Source: an uncultured Anaerolineaceae bacterium
GTDB taxonomy: Bacteria; Chloroflexota; Anaerolineae; Anaerolineales; Anaerolineaceae
Length of the DNA stretch: 6,965 nucleotides
NCBI GenBank assembly: GCA_937907495.1
Contig: CALESS010000498.1
Coordinates: 1-6,965 of the forward strand
Reading direction: 5' to 3'
In this document: piece by piece, positions 1 through 5,821 of the stretch
Layout: each line of letters begins with the position of its first letter
Numbering within the stretch: position 1 is the first letter of the stretch
Position numbers and translations under genes: made by a program
Notes under the pieces: generated by a model
What the model saw: only the letters and a program-made list of their open reading frames with translations
Databases searched by the model: none
What the model was told of the DNA's origin: nothing

Positions 1-205
1 TTGAGGGAAGGGTATCCGGAAGGGCGGGTTCAGTGGAAGAAAGATGAACCTGGGTTTCAGTTGGGGCGGCTGGAGGTGCGGGCAAATCAAGTGTGGGAGA
101 TGGAACCTGCTCAGGGGTGAGGGTGGGTGAAGGAGAGGATAAGGGGGAACAGGCGGAGAGGCACAGAACCAGGCAGAGAATCAGGAGGCTTGAGGTTATT
201 CGCAT
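1..205 (-). CDS. Putative lipoprotein, N-terminal part only (runs off the left edge)
   Basis: This open frame starts at an ATG at 205-203 and stays open to the window edge, giving 68 residues. The N-terminus is a textbook lipoprotein signal peptide: a short basic start (MRITSS), a hydrophobic run rich in Leu, Ile and Cys (about residues 7-16), then the lipobox L-S-A-C with the lipidated cysteine at residue 19. The visible mature part is low-complexity and rich in Pro, Ser and Thr, typical of the flexible linker that tethers a lipoprotein domain to the membrane. The functional domain lies outside the window, so no function can be named. It starts 12 nt after the stop of the receiver gene, so the two are probably co-transcribed. 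No Shine-Dalgarno motif is visible before the ATG; an in-frame TTG lies 6 nt upstream. I am confident of the export signal and less so of the exact start. Confidence 0.75.
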   Translation of the reverse strand, partial: MRITSSLLILCLVLCLSACSPLSSPSPTLTPEQVPSPTLDLPAPPAAPTETQVHLSSTEPALPDTLPS

Positions 206-217
206 AGCCAATAGAGG

Positions 218-583
218 TTAGGGCCGGGTGTACCAGGTGATGGTATGTGCCAGGTCATCCAGGCTGAGTGGTTTTTGTAAACAGTTTTTCGCCCCCGCGG
301 TGATGACCTGATCAGCCTGTTCATCGGTGATGCCAGCGCTGAGAACAAGGACAGGAATGCTTGAGACGGAAGCTTCTTGTTTGAGTTTAAGAATGAATTG
401 CTCGGCACTGCTGGATGCCAGGTTAAAATCAACAAACACGAGGTCCGGGTGCCGGGCAAGGGTGGCGGCCAAACCTTGCTCCACGGTAAAAGAGGAAATA
501 GCCTGGTGACCGACCAGGCGGGTGGCCAGTTCCAGAAGTTCAAGCGTCTCGCGATTGTCATCTACAAACAGGATAAGCGCCAT
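218..583 (-). CDS. Stand-alone response-regulator receiver (CheY-like) protein
   Basis: This 121-residue protein is one complete receiver (REC) domain with no output domain. The conserved positions are all present: the acidic pair D8-D9 in LFVDDN, the phospho-acceptor D52 in VFVDFNL, the switch residue S82 in VLVLSAG, and K104 followed by P105 in CLQKPLSL. It should accept a phosphoryl group from a histidine kinase and act through protein-protein contact, as CheY or Spo0F do. No kinase gene is in the window. The gene sits 50 nt downstream of the M32 peptidase gene, with a perfect hairpin in that gap, and 12 nt upstream of the lipoprotein gene. No clear Shine-Dalgarno sequence lies within 12 nt of the ATG. 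A G-rich stretch that could pair with 16S rRNA is about 28 nt away, inside the hairpin stem. The family call is secure; the partner and output are unknown. Confidence 0.9.
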   Translation of the reverse strand: MALILFVDDNRETLELLELATRLVGHQAISSFTVEQGLAATLARHPDLVFVDFNLASSSAEQFILKLKQEASVSSIPVLVLSAGITDEQADQVITAGAKNCLQKPLSLDDLAHTITWYTRP

Positions 584-595
584 TTTGTCTGTGAG

Positions 596-621
596 CCGGG
601 GGAGGCAGAGGCCTCCCCCGG
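596..621 (-). other. Perfect GC-rich hairpin between the M32 peptidase and receiver genes
   Basis: An 11-bp perfect inverted repeat (596-606 against 611-621, arm CCGGGGGAGGC) closes a 4-nt loop. It begins 12 nt after the peptidase stop and ends 12 nt before the receiver ATG. Read on the minus strand, the bases after it (CTCACAGACAAA) have no T-run, so it is not a standard intrinsic terminator. A short T-run lies on its upstream side instead. It could be an mRNA-stabilising 3' end for the upstream gene, an attenuator, a processing site, or a factor-dependent terminator. The structure is directly visible; its role is inference. Confidence 0.6.
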
Positions 622-633
622 TAAAAACCTAAA

Positions 634-2136
634 TTAGAGATTGTAAATCTCGCTGTATTTGGTGCGCAGGTAGCGCAAGTAGGGCTGCGGGTCAATCTTG
701 CTGCCGGTGATTTTGTGCACCAGCTCTTGGGGTTCAAACTTGGCCCCATAAATGTGGACATTGGCGCGCAGCCAGCCGAGGAGCTCAGCAAATTGACCAC
801 GGGCGGCCTGATCAGCCAGATCCGGGATGTCCCGGTTGATGACTTCCCAGAGCTGGGCGGAAACCAGATTGCCGAGCGCATAGGTGGGGAAGTACCCCAT
901 CATGCCGCCGGACCAGTGAACATCTTGCAAGACGCCTTTGGTTGCATTGGGTGGGGTGATCCCCAGGTAGTCGTTAAAGCGGGCATCCCAGGCGGCGCGC
1001 AGGTCTTTGACAGCCAGGCTGCCTTCCAGCAGGGCGATTTCCAGTTCCAGGCGGAGCATGATGTGCAGGTTGTAGGTGGCTTCATCGGCTTCGACGCGAA
1101 TGTAGGAGGGAGAAACCTTGTTAATGGCCGCGTAGAAGGCATCCAGGGAGATGTTGCCGAGCTGCGAAGAAAATGCCTGCTGGAGCCGGGGATAGAAAAA
1201 GGTCCAGAAGGGCCGGGAGCGTCCAACAAGGTTTTCCCACATGCGGGATTGTGACTCGTGGATGGCCAGGGAGGCTGCGCTGCCCAGCGGCAGGCGGCGG
1301 TGCGCCGGATTGTAGCCCAGTTCATAAAGGGCATGACCACATTCGTGCATGGTGCCAAAGAGAGCGGTAGCCATGCGGGTAGGGTTGACGCGGGTGGTGA
1401 TGCGCACATCCCGAAAACCCAGGCTGGAAGTGAATGGGTGGACAGATTTATCCTGCCGGCCATGGGTCCAATCGTAGCCGAAGCGGGTGATGACATCCAC
1501 GCCGAAATCCCACTGGGCTTGCTCTGGATATTCCAGGTAGAGGAAGTCATCCCGGGGGGCGGGGCGGTTGCTGATGGCTTTGATCAGCTCCACCTGCTCC
1601 TGCCGTAAGGTGGCAAAAATCGCCTGAACTTCGCTTGTTTTGAGACCCGGCTCGAAATCATCCAGCAAGGGATCATAAATATGATCGAAGGGGGCGAAGA
1701 AGGAGGCATATTCTTGCCGTAACTCGACCAGGCGTTGCAAATGCGGTTGGAAGATGGAGAAATCGGACTTGGATTTGGCTTCTTCCCATGCGGATTGACC
1801 GACAACCGTGGCCCGGGCAAATTCAGCAATGTGACGCGGCGGCGTGCGGGTGGCCTTATCATACATGCGTTGAGTGACTTTGATGAGACGGGCATCATCC
1901 GAATCGGGGTCAATCTGGCGGGCGTAGGGTTGTAAATCTTCCAGCAGACGGGCGTTTTCATCGTTGACGAACCGTTCGTGGGTGATGAGACCGAGAGTCG
2001 CCAGCATATCGCCGCGGTCCTGGGCTGCGCCGGGGGGCATGTTGACTTGCATATCCCAGCCGAGGACAGCCTGGGTATAGTTCAGGTCGGCAAGTTGGAC
2101 CAATTTTTCCTTTAACAGGTTGAGCTTCTCTTCCAT
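634..2136 (-). CDS. M32-family metallocarboxypeptidase (carboxypeptidase Taq type)
   Basis: This is a full-length M32 zinc carboxypeptidase of 500 residues, the usual family size. These enzymes are cytoplasmic and remove C-terminal amino acids from peptides. The M32 signature motifs occur in order: HPF at 233-235, DVRIT at 243-247, HECGH at 264-268, HES at 293-295, IRVEAD at 346-351 and GVLQDVHW at 401-408. H264, H268 and E294 are the expected metal ligands and E265 the catalytic base. The 26-residue step from the second His to the ligand Glu matches the Pyrococcus enzyme. There is no signal peptide. I chose the ATG at 2136, with AGGA 10 nt upstream. A TTG at 2142 would add two residues but lies only 4 nt from that motif. 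The gene starts 35 nt after the dehydrogenase stop, which suggests one operon and a shared role in amino-acid supply. Confidence 0.95.
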   Translation of the reverse strand: MEEKLNLLKEKLVQLADLNYTQAVLGWDMQVNMPPGAAQDRGDMLATLGLITHERFVNDENARLLEDLQPYARQIDPDSDDARLIKVTQRMYDKATRTPPRHIAEFARATVVGQSAWEEAKSKSDFSIFQPHLQRLVELRQEYASFFAPFDHIYDPLLDDFEPGLKTSEVQAIFATLRQEQVELIKAISNRPAPRDDFLYLEYPEQAQWDFGVDVITRFGYDWTHGRQDKSVHPFTSSLGFRDVRITTRVNPTRMATALFGTMHECGHALYELGYNPAHRRLPLGSAASLAIHESQSRMWENLVGRSRPFWTFFYPRLQQAFSSQLGNISLDAFYAAINKVSPSYIRVEADEATYNLHIMLRLELEIALLEGSLAVKDLRAAWDARFNDYLGITPPNATKGVLQDVHWSGGMMGYFPTYALGNLVSAQLWEVINRDIPDLADQAARGQFAELLGWLRANVHIYGAKFEPQELVHKITGSKIDPQPYLRYLRTKYSEIYNL

Positions 2137-2171
2137 TGGCAAATTGTCCTTTCGGAAAGATTAAGAGCCGG

Positions 2172-3110
2172 TCAGGCAACCTTCCAGCGTAATGGCTGAC
2201 CTTCGAGAGCGGCTAAAACTTCAGTGGCGATATCTTCTGCAGCCCGGGCCTGGGCCTCTGCGGTCTGTGCGCCAATATGCGGTGTGCAAATTACGCGTGG
2301 ATGAGCCACCAGGTCAATTTGGCCGGGGGGTTCCGTGGCGAAAACATCCAACCCGGCGGCGGCGACCTTTCCGGAGGTAAGAGCTGCCAGCAGGGCGGCT
2401 TCATCAATCACGCCGCCGCGGGCCGCGCAGACGATGCGCACGCCGGGTTTCATCTTATCAAAGGCTTCAAAGGAAAGCAAGTTGCGGGAATCGGCAGTCA
2501 GGGGGAGGTGCATGGTGATAACATCCGATTGGGCAAGCAGTTCATCCAGGGAGACGGGAATGCCCCCGCGGGCTTGAATATCTTCGGCGTTGATGTAGGG
2601 GTCATAGCCGAGGACCTTCATACCGAATGCAGCAGCCCGGACAGCCACAGCGGAGCCAATGCGGCCAAAACCGATGATGCCGAGGGTTTTCTGGTAAAGC
2701 TCACCGCCTTCCATTTCTTTCTTAAGCCATTTGTTGGACTTCATACCGGAATCGGCGCGGGGGATTTCCCGCATGACGGAGAGCATGAGGCTCAACGTAA
2801 GTTCCGCCACGGCGATGGTGGTGGCGATGGGGGAGTTGACCACGGTAACGTGGCTGGCTTTGGCGGCGTTCAGGTCAATATTGTCCACACCGACGCCCGC
2901 CCGCCCCACCACTTTGAGGCTTTTTCCAGCTTCAAAAACGGCCGCGGTCACTTTGGTTCGACCACGCACGATCAATGCGTCATAATCGCCGATGACGGTG
3001 AGTAACTCATCCGCGGTGATGCCCGAGCGGTCATCCACCTGGGCGTAGGCGCGCATAATAGCCTGGCCGTTTTCTTCCAAACCATCCGTGAGCAGGATCT
3101 TCCAAGTCAT
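2172..3110 (-). CDS. serA: D-3-phosphoglycerate dehydrogenase, short form without ACT domain
   Basis: This 312-residue NAD-dependent D-2-hydroxyacid dehydrogenase most resembles phosphoglycerate dehydrogenase, which oxidises 3-phosphoglycerate to 3-phosphohydroxypyruvate, the first step of serine synthesis. The substrate-binding half has the typical VRGRTKV and GRAGVGVDNID segments. The Rossmann loop GFGRIG is at 147-152, followed by an acidic D170 (YDPY) expected to hold the NAD ribose. The catalytic set is intact: R231 (AARGG), E260 (ATEPP) and H278 (TPHIG), plus D255 (GLDVF). The protein stops right after the catalytic domain, so it lacks the C-terminal ACT domain used for serine feedback in longer forms. 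The start is the ATG at 3110 with AAAGGAG 8 nt upstream; an in-frame TTG at 3116 is too close to that site. No serB or serC is nearby, so another D-2-hydroxyacid substrate remains possible. It appears to lead a four-gene operon. Confidence 0.88.
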   Translation of the reverse strand: MTWKILLTDGLEENGQAIMRAYAQVDDRSGITADELLTVIGDYDALIVRGRTKVTAAVFEAGKSLKVVGRAGVGVDNIDLNAAKASHVTVVNSPIATTIAVAELTLSLMLSVMREIPRADSGMKSNKWLKKEMEGGELYQKTLGIIGFGRIGSAVAVRAAAFGMKVLGYDPYINAEDIQARGGIPVSLDELLAQSDVITMHLPLTADSRNLLSFEAFDKMKPGVRIVCAARGGVIDEAALLAALTSGKVAAAGLDVFATEPPGQIDLVAHPRVICTPHIGAQTAEAQARAAEDIATEVLAALEGQPLRWKVA

Positions 3111-3118
3111 AGTCAACT

Positions 3119-3125
3119 CTCCTTT
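3119..3125 (-). promoter_or_regulatory. Ribosome binding site that fixes the serA start
   Basis: AAAGGAG on the minus strand ends 8 nt before the ATG at 3110. It ends only 2 nt before the in-frame TTG at 3116, so it favours the ATG. It is the best Shine-Dalgarno match in the window. Confidence 0.75.
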
Positions 3126-3142
3126 GAGAAAATGATACGTTG

Positions 3143-3166
3143 GTCAGGTGGCGATTCCCACCTGAC
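3143..3166. repeat. 9-bp perfect inverted repeat in the serA upstream region
   Basis: The arm GTCAGGTGG at 3143-3151 is repeated inverted at 3158-3166 around a 6-nt spacer (CGATTC). It lies 32 nt upstream of the serA ATG and just downstream of a candidate -10 box, so it would overlap the transcription start or form a hairpin at the 5' end of the mRNA. It could be a repressor operator or an mRNA-stabilising leader structure. On the plus strand it is followed by a T-rich stretch, but no plus-strand gene ends here. Confidence 0.6.
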
Positions 3167-3169
3167 TTC

Positions 3170-3175
3170 ATTTTA
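3170..3175 (-). promoter_or_regulatory. Candidate -10 box for the serA operon
   Basis: TAAAAT on the minus strand matches five of six positions of the bacterial -10 consensus and lies in the gap upstream of serA, after the transporter's terminator. The predicted start near 3163 would leave a leader of about 50 nt. No good -35 box is visible; TTTCAA at about 16 nt spacing matches only three positions. This is a weak call made from position and sequence only. Confidence 0.35.
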
Positions 3176-3241
3176 CACTAAATCCGGTTGTTTGAAATGT
3201 GACGAAAGGCAAATCTTGGGCAGTGATTTGGTTATAAAGAA

Positions 3242-3272
3242 AATCCCCTGCCGGGGGTTCGGGCAGGGGATT
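3242..3272 (-). terminator. Intrinsic terminator of the UMF1 transporter gene
   Basis: An 11-bp perfect stem (3242-3252 against 3262-3272, arm AATCCCCTGCC) closes a 9-nt loop. On the minus strand it is followed by a T-rich tail (TTTCTTTATAA). It lies 12 nt past the transporter's TAA stop and separates that gene from the serA operon. Confidence 0.8.
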
Positions 3273-3284
3273 GAGACAGGTGAA

Positions 3285-4601
3285 TTAAATCTCCACTGCT
3301 CTTTGATTGGGCCGGATGCGTTTGACCCACAGCAATACGACCAGGCCAACCAGGAGGAAGAGAATGATGCTGCCGACAGCCCAGAGCATCCCCTGTTGTT
3401 CCGCCATCAGGCTATCGAATCCGCGGTTGACATAGAAGTTGTGCATGCGGAAGGAGATCGTTCCAAAGACCAATGGCCCGATGAAGGTGGAGGTTCTGCC
3501 AGCAACGGTGAGGAAGCCATAAAATTCTGTGGTTTTGGAGGCGGGTGCCAACTGGCTGACAAAGGTGCGGCTCACCGCCTGGACGCCCGAGAGGAAGAAG
3601 CCGGCAGCGGCCCCGACGACATAGAAGAGGAAGGTCGTTTTGATGAAGTAGAGCATCGCCACGGTGACGCTCATGGCAATCAGCGAGATGATCAACGAAT
3701 CTTTGCAACTGATCTTATCGGAGATGATGCCGAAGAGGTAGGCGCCCGCCACGCTGGTAATTTGGACGATGATCACAAAGATGATGAGCTGCATCTGGGT
3801 AATGCCGAAGAGGGTGGAACCAATGATGGCAGCGTAATCGAGAGTCATCATGACGCCGTCATTGAAGATGAGAAAGGCGATCATGAATTTGATGAACTCT
3901 TTGTATTGGCGGATATCCCGGAAGGTGGACGCCAGGTTCTTGAATGCGTGCCCGATTGTGGTTTCACCGGAGGGCAGTTTTTCGGGTTCAGAGACTTGCT
4001 TCACCCAGAGGTAAGTGGGAATGGAGGAGATGGCGTAGAAAACAGCCGTGATCAAGAAGGAGACTCGCACGATTTCTGTGCCGCCAATTAGCTGGATGGG
4101 GATCAGCACGATCAGCAAGGCCAACACACCGCCGGCTGAACCAATCGCCCAGCCCTTGCCGGAGACAGAACCAATGGTTTCCGGGGTGGAGACATCCACC
4201 AGCAGGGCATCATAAAAGACCTGGGCGCCCCGGTAACCGATTTCTGCCAGGATGAAGAAAACCATCCCCATGAGGATGTCACCTTTCTGGACGAAGAAAA
4301 GCAGGGCGGTAAAGACGATGGCAATGGCGGTAAAAACGAACAGGAACTTCTTCTTGGCTTTGGAGAAATCCGCAATGCTGCCGAGTACGGGGGAGATAAG
4401 AGCCACCACGACCGCGGCGATACCAATAGAAATTCCCCATAAGCGGGTTCCTTCAGCGCCGCCGACCACGGAGTTTTTGAAGTAGGCGGAATACACTGCC
4501 AGCAGCACGACGGCTGCGTAAGCAGAATTGCCGAAATCGTAAAAATACCACGACCAGCGCGTTCGGCGGGAAACCGGGGGTTTGGACTGAACTAGTTCCA
4601 T
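3285..4601 (-). CDS. UMF1-family (Atg22-like) major facilitator transporter
   Basis: This 438-residue, strongly hydrophobic inner-membrane protein has about twelve membrane segments. It opens with the UMF1 hallmark WYFYDFGNSAY at 18-28. Further family features follow: SPVLGSIAD at 70-78 (the motif-A-like loop), YRGAQVFYDALLVD near 123-136, FNDGVMMTLDYAA near 246-258, SGVQAVSRTF at 338-347, EFYGFL at 359-364 and GPLVFG at 375-380. A cytoplasmic stretch near 200-235 links the two halves. Yeast Atg22 exports amino acids from the vacuole. The substrate of most bacterial members is not established, so only the transporter family can be named. GGAG lies 6 nt before the ATG. A likely promoter precedes the gene and a terminator directly follows it, so it is probably a single-gene transcript. 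Proximity to a peptidase and serA hints at amino-acid transport, which is inference only. Confidence 0.9.
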   Translation of the reverse strand: MELVQSKPPVSRRTRWSWYFYDFGNSAYAAVVLLAVYSAYFKNSVVGGAEGTRLWGISIGIAAVVVALISPVLGSIADFSKAKKKFLFVFTAIAIVFTALLFFVQKGDILMGMVFFILAEIGYRGAQVFYDALLVDVSTPETIGSVSGKGWAIGSAGGVLALLIVLIPIQLIGGTEIVRVSFLITAVFYAISSIPTYLWVKQVSEPEKLPSGETTIGHAFKNLASTFRDIRQYKEFIKFMIAFLIFNDGVMMTLDYAAIIGSTLFGITQMQLIIFVIIVQITSVAGAYLFGIISDKISCKDSLIISLIAMSVTVAMLYFIKTTFLFYVVGAAAGFFLSGVQAVSRTFVSQLAPASKTTEFYGFLTVAGRTSTFIGPLVFGTISFRMHNFYVNRGFDSLMAEQQGMLWAVGSIILFLLVGLVVLLWVKRIRPNQRAVEI

Positions 4602-4645
4602 TTAATACTCCAAGAATTGAAATGAGAAAACAAGAGAATTCTTTG

Positions 4646-4654
4646 ATTCTAACA
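4646..4654 (-). promoter_or_regulatory. Extended -10 promoter for the UMF1 transporter gene
   Basis: The minus strand reads TGTTAGAAT: a TG one base before the hexamer TAGAAT, which matches five of six -10 positions. The only -35-like sequence, TTGCAT, sits 20 nt upstream, which is long; extended -10 promoters often need no good -35 box. The predicted start near 4639 gives a leader of about 38 nt ending in the GGAG site at 4608-4611. Confidence 0.45.
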
Positions 4655-4677
4655 CAAGGTTTAACCCTGGGATGCAA

Positions 4678-4886
4678 AATTGGTTACAAGAAAAGAATAC
4701 TGCGATAACCGAAGAGAACCCTTGATGACCGGCCTTTTGAAGAACCTGAAATCTCAAGTCTCCTTGCTCGTTACGTGGTTGGGATCGAAGTGCAAAAGCA
4801 AGATTTCCGCAGATTGCAAAAAACAGCTCGCTGCTGATTGTGAGGACGACCGATGATCGCAGGGAGCAGTTTGGAGCAGATCCAAA
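4678..4886. other. Stretch between plsC terminator and transporter promoter, no recognised gene
   Basis: The gene-free gap runs from 4602 to 4923. Outside the promoter at its left end and the terminator at its right end I recognise nothing. The composition is more A-rich than in the flanking genes. A short plus-strand frame (4725-4856, 43 residues) and a minus-strand frame running into plsC are open, but neither has a recognisable family, and neither has a convincing ribosome site. Confidence 0.5.
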
Positions 4887-4916
4887 AAAACCTGCCGGTG
4901 AATCCCGGCAGGTTTT
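4884..4916 (-). terminator. Intrinsic terminator of plsC
   Basis: A 12-bp perfect stem (4887-4898 against 4905-4916, GC core CCTGCCGG) closes a 6-nt loop, and a run of seven T on the minus strand overlaps the stem end (4884-4890). It starts 7 nt past the plsC stop. The other strand also carries TTTT at its stem end, so weak action in both directions is possible. Confidence 0.92.
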
Positions 4917-4923
4917 GGGGTGT

Positions 4924-5658
4924 TTATCCTTCAGCCTGGGTCGCCCAGGGATAAATTTCCGTGCCGCGGGCAGCTTCCCGGAAGGCAGGGTCATTCGAGT
5001 AGTAACCGCGCCGCTCAGGCGGGATGAGATAGCTGATGTTTTTCATGATGATATGGCCCAGTTCGTCCATTTCTTCGCGCCGCGGGCGGGTTCCTTCCAG
5101 CCTGTCAAAGGGACCGAAAGGTTTGCCAAACTTGATGTGCACGGGAACTTTCTTGTTCCACTTTAACTTCTGGAAGAAACCAACCATCCCATCAATACCC
5201 ACCGGCAGGATGGGGGCCTTGGTGCGATAAGCGAGGAAGGCAGTCCCAGGCCGGGCGGGGCGAAGAACCGTCGCCCAACTGCCGCCTTCGGGGAAGATGG
5301 CGAGAATGCCTTTCTGGCGCAGAACAGATTCGGATGATTGCAGGGTTTCGCGGGACCCGGTGCCCCGGTAGGTGGGGATGACACCAAATAGTTTGGATAT
5401 CCAGCCGACTGTGAGCGGGGCGTTGGGGGTTTGTGCCCCGCCGACGAACTCCAGCGGCCAGGGAGATGCGTGGATGAGGGCCAGCGGGTCTAGAAAGTGA
5501 AAATGGTTGCCCACAACCAGCAAAGGGCCGGAGGTCGGGATATTTTCCCGGCCTTCGATTTCGATTTGGGCGGTGATGCCAAAGGCAAATGCAATGCCCG
5601 CTTTGAGCAGGCGGCGAATGAAACGACGGCGGGGGTAGTGGATTTCAGTGGTGGTCAT
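4924..5658 (-). CDS. plsC: 1-acyl-sn-glycerol-3-phosphate acyltransferase (PlsC/LPLAT family)
   Basis: This 244-residue protein has the lysophospholipid acyltransferase fold. Such enzymes transfer an acyl chain to the sn-2 position of lysophosphatidate, giving phosphatidic acid for membrane lipids at the inner membrane face. Motif I is NHFHFLD at 51-57, keeping the H-x4-D pair H52 and D57. Motif II is GVIPTYR at 92-98. Motif III is FPEGGSW at 122-128, where the usual Thr after EG is Gly. Motif IV is APILPVGI at 148-155. A basic N-terminus and a hydrophobic stretch near 18-30 suggest membrane association. The length is typical. There is no Shine-Dalgarno site; a perfect TATAAT lies 7 nt before the ATG, suggesting a leaderless mRNA. 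A strong terminator follows, so the gene is probably transcribed alone. Exact acceptor specificity cannot be read from sequence, since related acyltransferases share these motifs. Confidence 0.9.
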   Translation of the reverse strand: MTTTEIHYPRRRFIRRLLKAGIAFAFGITAQIEIEGRENIPTSGPLLVVGNHFHFLDPLALIHASPWPLEFVGGAQTPNAPLTVGWISKLFGVIPTYRGTGSRETLQSSESVLRQKGILAIFPEGGSWATVLRPARPGTAFLAYRTKAPILPVGIDGMVGFFQKLKWNKKVPVHIKFGKPFGPFDRLEGTRPRREEMDELGHIIMKNISYLIPPERRGYYSNDPAFREAARGTEIYPWATQAEG

Positions 5659-5665
5659 AGGGGAT

Positions 5666-5671
5666 ATTATA
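5666..5671 (-). promoter_or_regulatory. Consensus -10 box for plsC, probably leaderless
   Basis: A perfect TATAAT on the minus strand ends 7 nt before the plsC ATG, so the transcript should begin at or next to the start codon. A partial -35 (TTGTCT, four of six) sits 19 nt upstream. The bases between the box and the ATG (ATCCCCT) offer no ribosome site, in line with a leaderless start. A second TATAAT at 5709-5714 could give a leader of about 45 nt instead. Confidence 0.55.
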
Positions 5672-5756
5672 ATCGGATTATTGGAAGCTCAGACAATTCA
5701 GCAAGTTTATTATAAATGGAGAAGAAAGCGGGAATAGTAAGGCTCCCTTTTCATTA

Positions 5757-5783
5757 CCGGCCTGCCTTGAAGAGGCAGGCCGG
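5757..5783 (-). terminator. GC-rich stem-loop after the MacB-like permease gene
   Basis: A 10-bp perfect stem (CCGGCCTGCC at 5757-5766 against 5774-5783) closes a 7-nt loop, 38 nt past the permease stop. No T-run follows on the minus strand (TAATGAAAA), so this is either a factor-dependent or stabilising 3' structure, or a weak terminator. The rest of this 163-nt gap holds only the plsC promoter elements. Confidence 0.45.
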
Positions 5784-5821
5784 ATGTTTATGGGATCGAG
5801 AAAACTCCAGGAGCCAGGGGT

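Noticed and set aside
2137..2142. TTG start for the M32 peptidase
   Set aside because: It would add two residues (with TTG read as Met) but sits only 4 nt from the AGGA motif; the ATG at 2136 has more usual spacing.
2277..3005. Plus-strand frame of 242 residues opposite serA
   Set aside because: Its His/Gly/Asp-rich composition and exact overlap with a well-supported dehydrogenase mark it as a shadow frame.
3143..3175. Intrinsic terminator on the plus strand (stem-loop followed by TTCATTTTA)
   Set aside because: No plus-strand gene ends here and the T-run is interrupted; an operator or leader role for serA fits the context better.
3132..4091. Long plus-strand frame (319 residues) opposite the transporter gene
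   Set aside because: It is rich in Asp, Glu, Gly and His in the pattern produced by reading a membrane-protein gene backwards, has no family match, and runs across the terminator hairpin. It is a shadow of the UMF1 gene.
4602..4994. Minus-strand frame of 130 residues between plsC and the transporter
   Set aside because: It starts inside plsC in another frame, crosses a strong intrinsic terminator, and resembles no family.
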